Assembly: GCA_013204125.1 (NCBI GenBank)
Contig: JABMOP010000408.1
Coordinates: forward strand, 1 to 5,759
Reading direction: 5' to 3'
Length of the DNA stretch: 5,759 nucleotides
Origin: Rhodospirillales bacterium
Lineage (GTDB): Bacteria > Pseudomonadota > Alphaproteobacteria > Rhodospirillales > UBA2165
Below, piece by piece: positions 5,656 to 5,759 of this stretch. Position 1 is the first letter of the stretch, and the number at the start of each line of letters is the position of its first letter. The translations under genes were made by a program, and so were the position numbers. The notes below the pieces were generated by a model that worked only from the letters and a program-made list of their open reading frames with translations, searched no databases and was not told the DNA's origin.

Positions 5656-5691
5656 ACGGCGCGTCCCCTTAAAATGGGCGCGCCGTTTTTT
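5656..5691 (+). terminator. Rho-independent terminator, possibly bidirectional
   Basis: ACGGCGCG (5656-5663) pairs with CGCGCCGT (5679-5686). After a bulged T5664, CCC (5665-5667) pairs with GGG (5676-5678), closing an eight-base AT-rich loop. Six T residues follow (5686-5691). This is a strong terminator for the solute-binding protein. On the other strand the stem is followed by TAATTAATT, a weaker tail, so it might also stop transcription from the convergent tRNA, whose 3' end is only eight bases away. Confidence 0.9.
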
Positions 5692-5699
5692 CAAGAAAA

Positions 5700-5759
5700 T
5701 GGTGCCGCCGGAAGGAATTGAACCTTCGGCCTCGCCATTACCAATGGCGCGCTCTACCC
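5700..5759 (-). tRNA. tRNA-Thr (anticodon GGU), 5' end cut by window
   Basis: Reading the minus strand, the 60 visible bases contain the end of the D arm (GGGTAGAGC), the anticodon stem CGCCA/TGGCG around loop TTGGTAA (anticodon GGT, threonine ACC/ACU codons), variable loop AGGCC, T arm GAAGG-TTCAATT-CCTTC, acceptor 3' strand CGGCGGC, discriminator A and an encoded CCA. All stems pair fully. About 16 bases of the 5' side (acceptor strand expected GCCGCCG and the start of the D arm) fall beyond the window. The tRNA converges on the solute-binding protein gene. Confidence 0.92.

Noticed and set aside
1870..5684. Shared 11-base word ATGGGCGCGCC at 1870-1880 and 5674-5684
   Set aside because: It is short and GC-rich, and the second copy is explained by the terminator stem; flanks do not match, so it is not a repeat element.

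Overview
The window looks like ordinary chromosome from an alphaproteobacterium. The evidence is a GapR/DUF2312 protein (a family largely confined to that class), GC-rich codon use, and a tRNA with an encoded CCA end. The genus cannot be told from this sequence. I would place it loosely near Rhodospirillales-like or uncultured marine lineages, which is inference only. There are no mobile elements, CRISPR arrays or rRNA.

Layout: (1) 1-621, plus strand, the C-terminal part of a short-chain dehydrogenase whose cofactor-binding N-terminus lies before the window. (2) 637-1770, minus strand, two genes: an N-formylglutamate amidohydrolase-family protein followed by gapR. They face the dehydrogenase tail to tail with a 15-base gap. 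(3) 1771-2054, a divergent intergenic region. It holds a perfect TTGACA -35 element, a possible short membrane-peptide frame, and a short leader in which one CCTCC can pair with either of two GGAGG copies, one being the ribosome binding site. (4) 2055-3969, plus strand, egtD (histidine N-alpha-methyltransferase of ergothioneine synthesis) overlapping a ten-helix EamA/DMT transporter that starts at TTG inside the egtD tail. (5) 4063-5604, plus strand, a secreted family 5 solute-binding protein of the DppA/OppA type with no permease genes beside it. (6) 5623-5691, a hairpin and a strong intrinsic terminator. (7) 5700-5759, minus strand, the 3' part of a tRNA-Thr(GGU) cut by the window edge.

Working together: the tightest functional link is egtD with the transporter. 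The 11-base overlap and lack of an independent ribosome binding site suggest translational coupling, so the transporter may move hercynine, ergothioneine or a related metabolite. No egtB, egtC or egtE lies in the window, so completion of ergothioneine must depend on genes elsewhere, or the product may be hercynine itself. The divergent amidohydrolase belongs to the family of HutG, a histidine-degradation enzyme; a shared histidine theme is possible but weakly supported. The binding protein has its own ribosome binding site and a 93-base upstream gap, so it is probably a separate unit.
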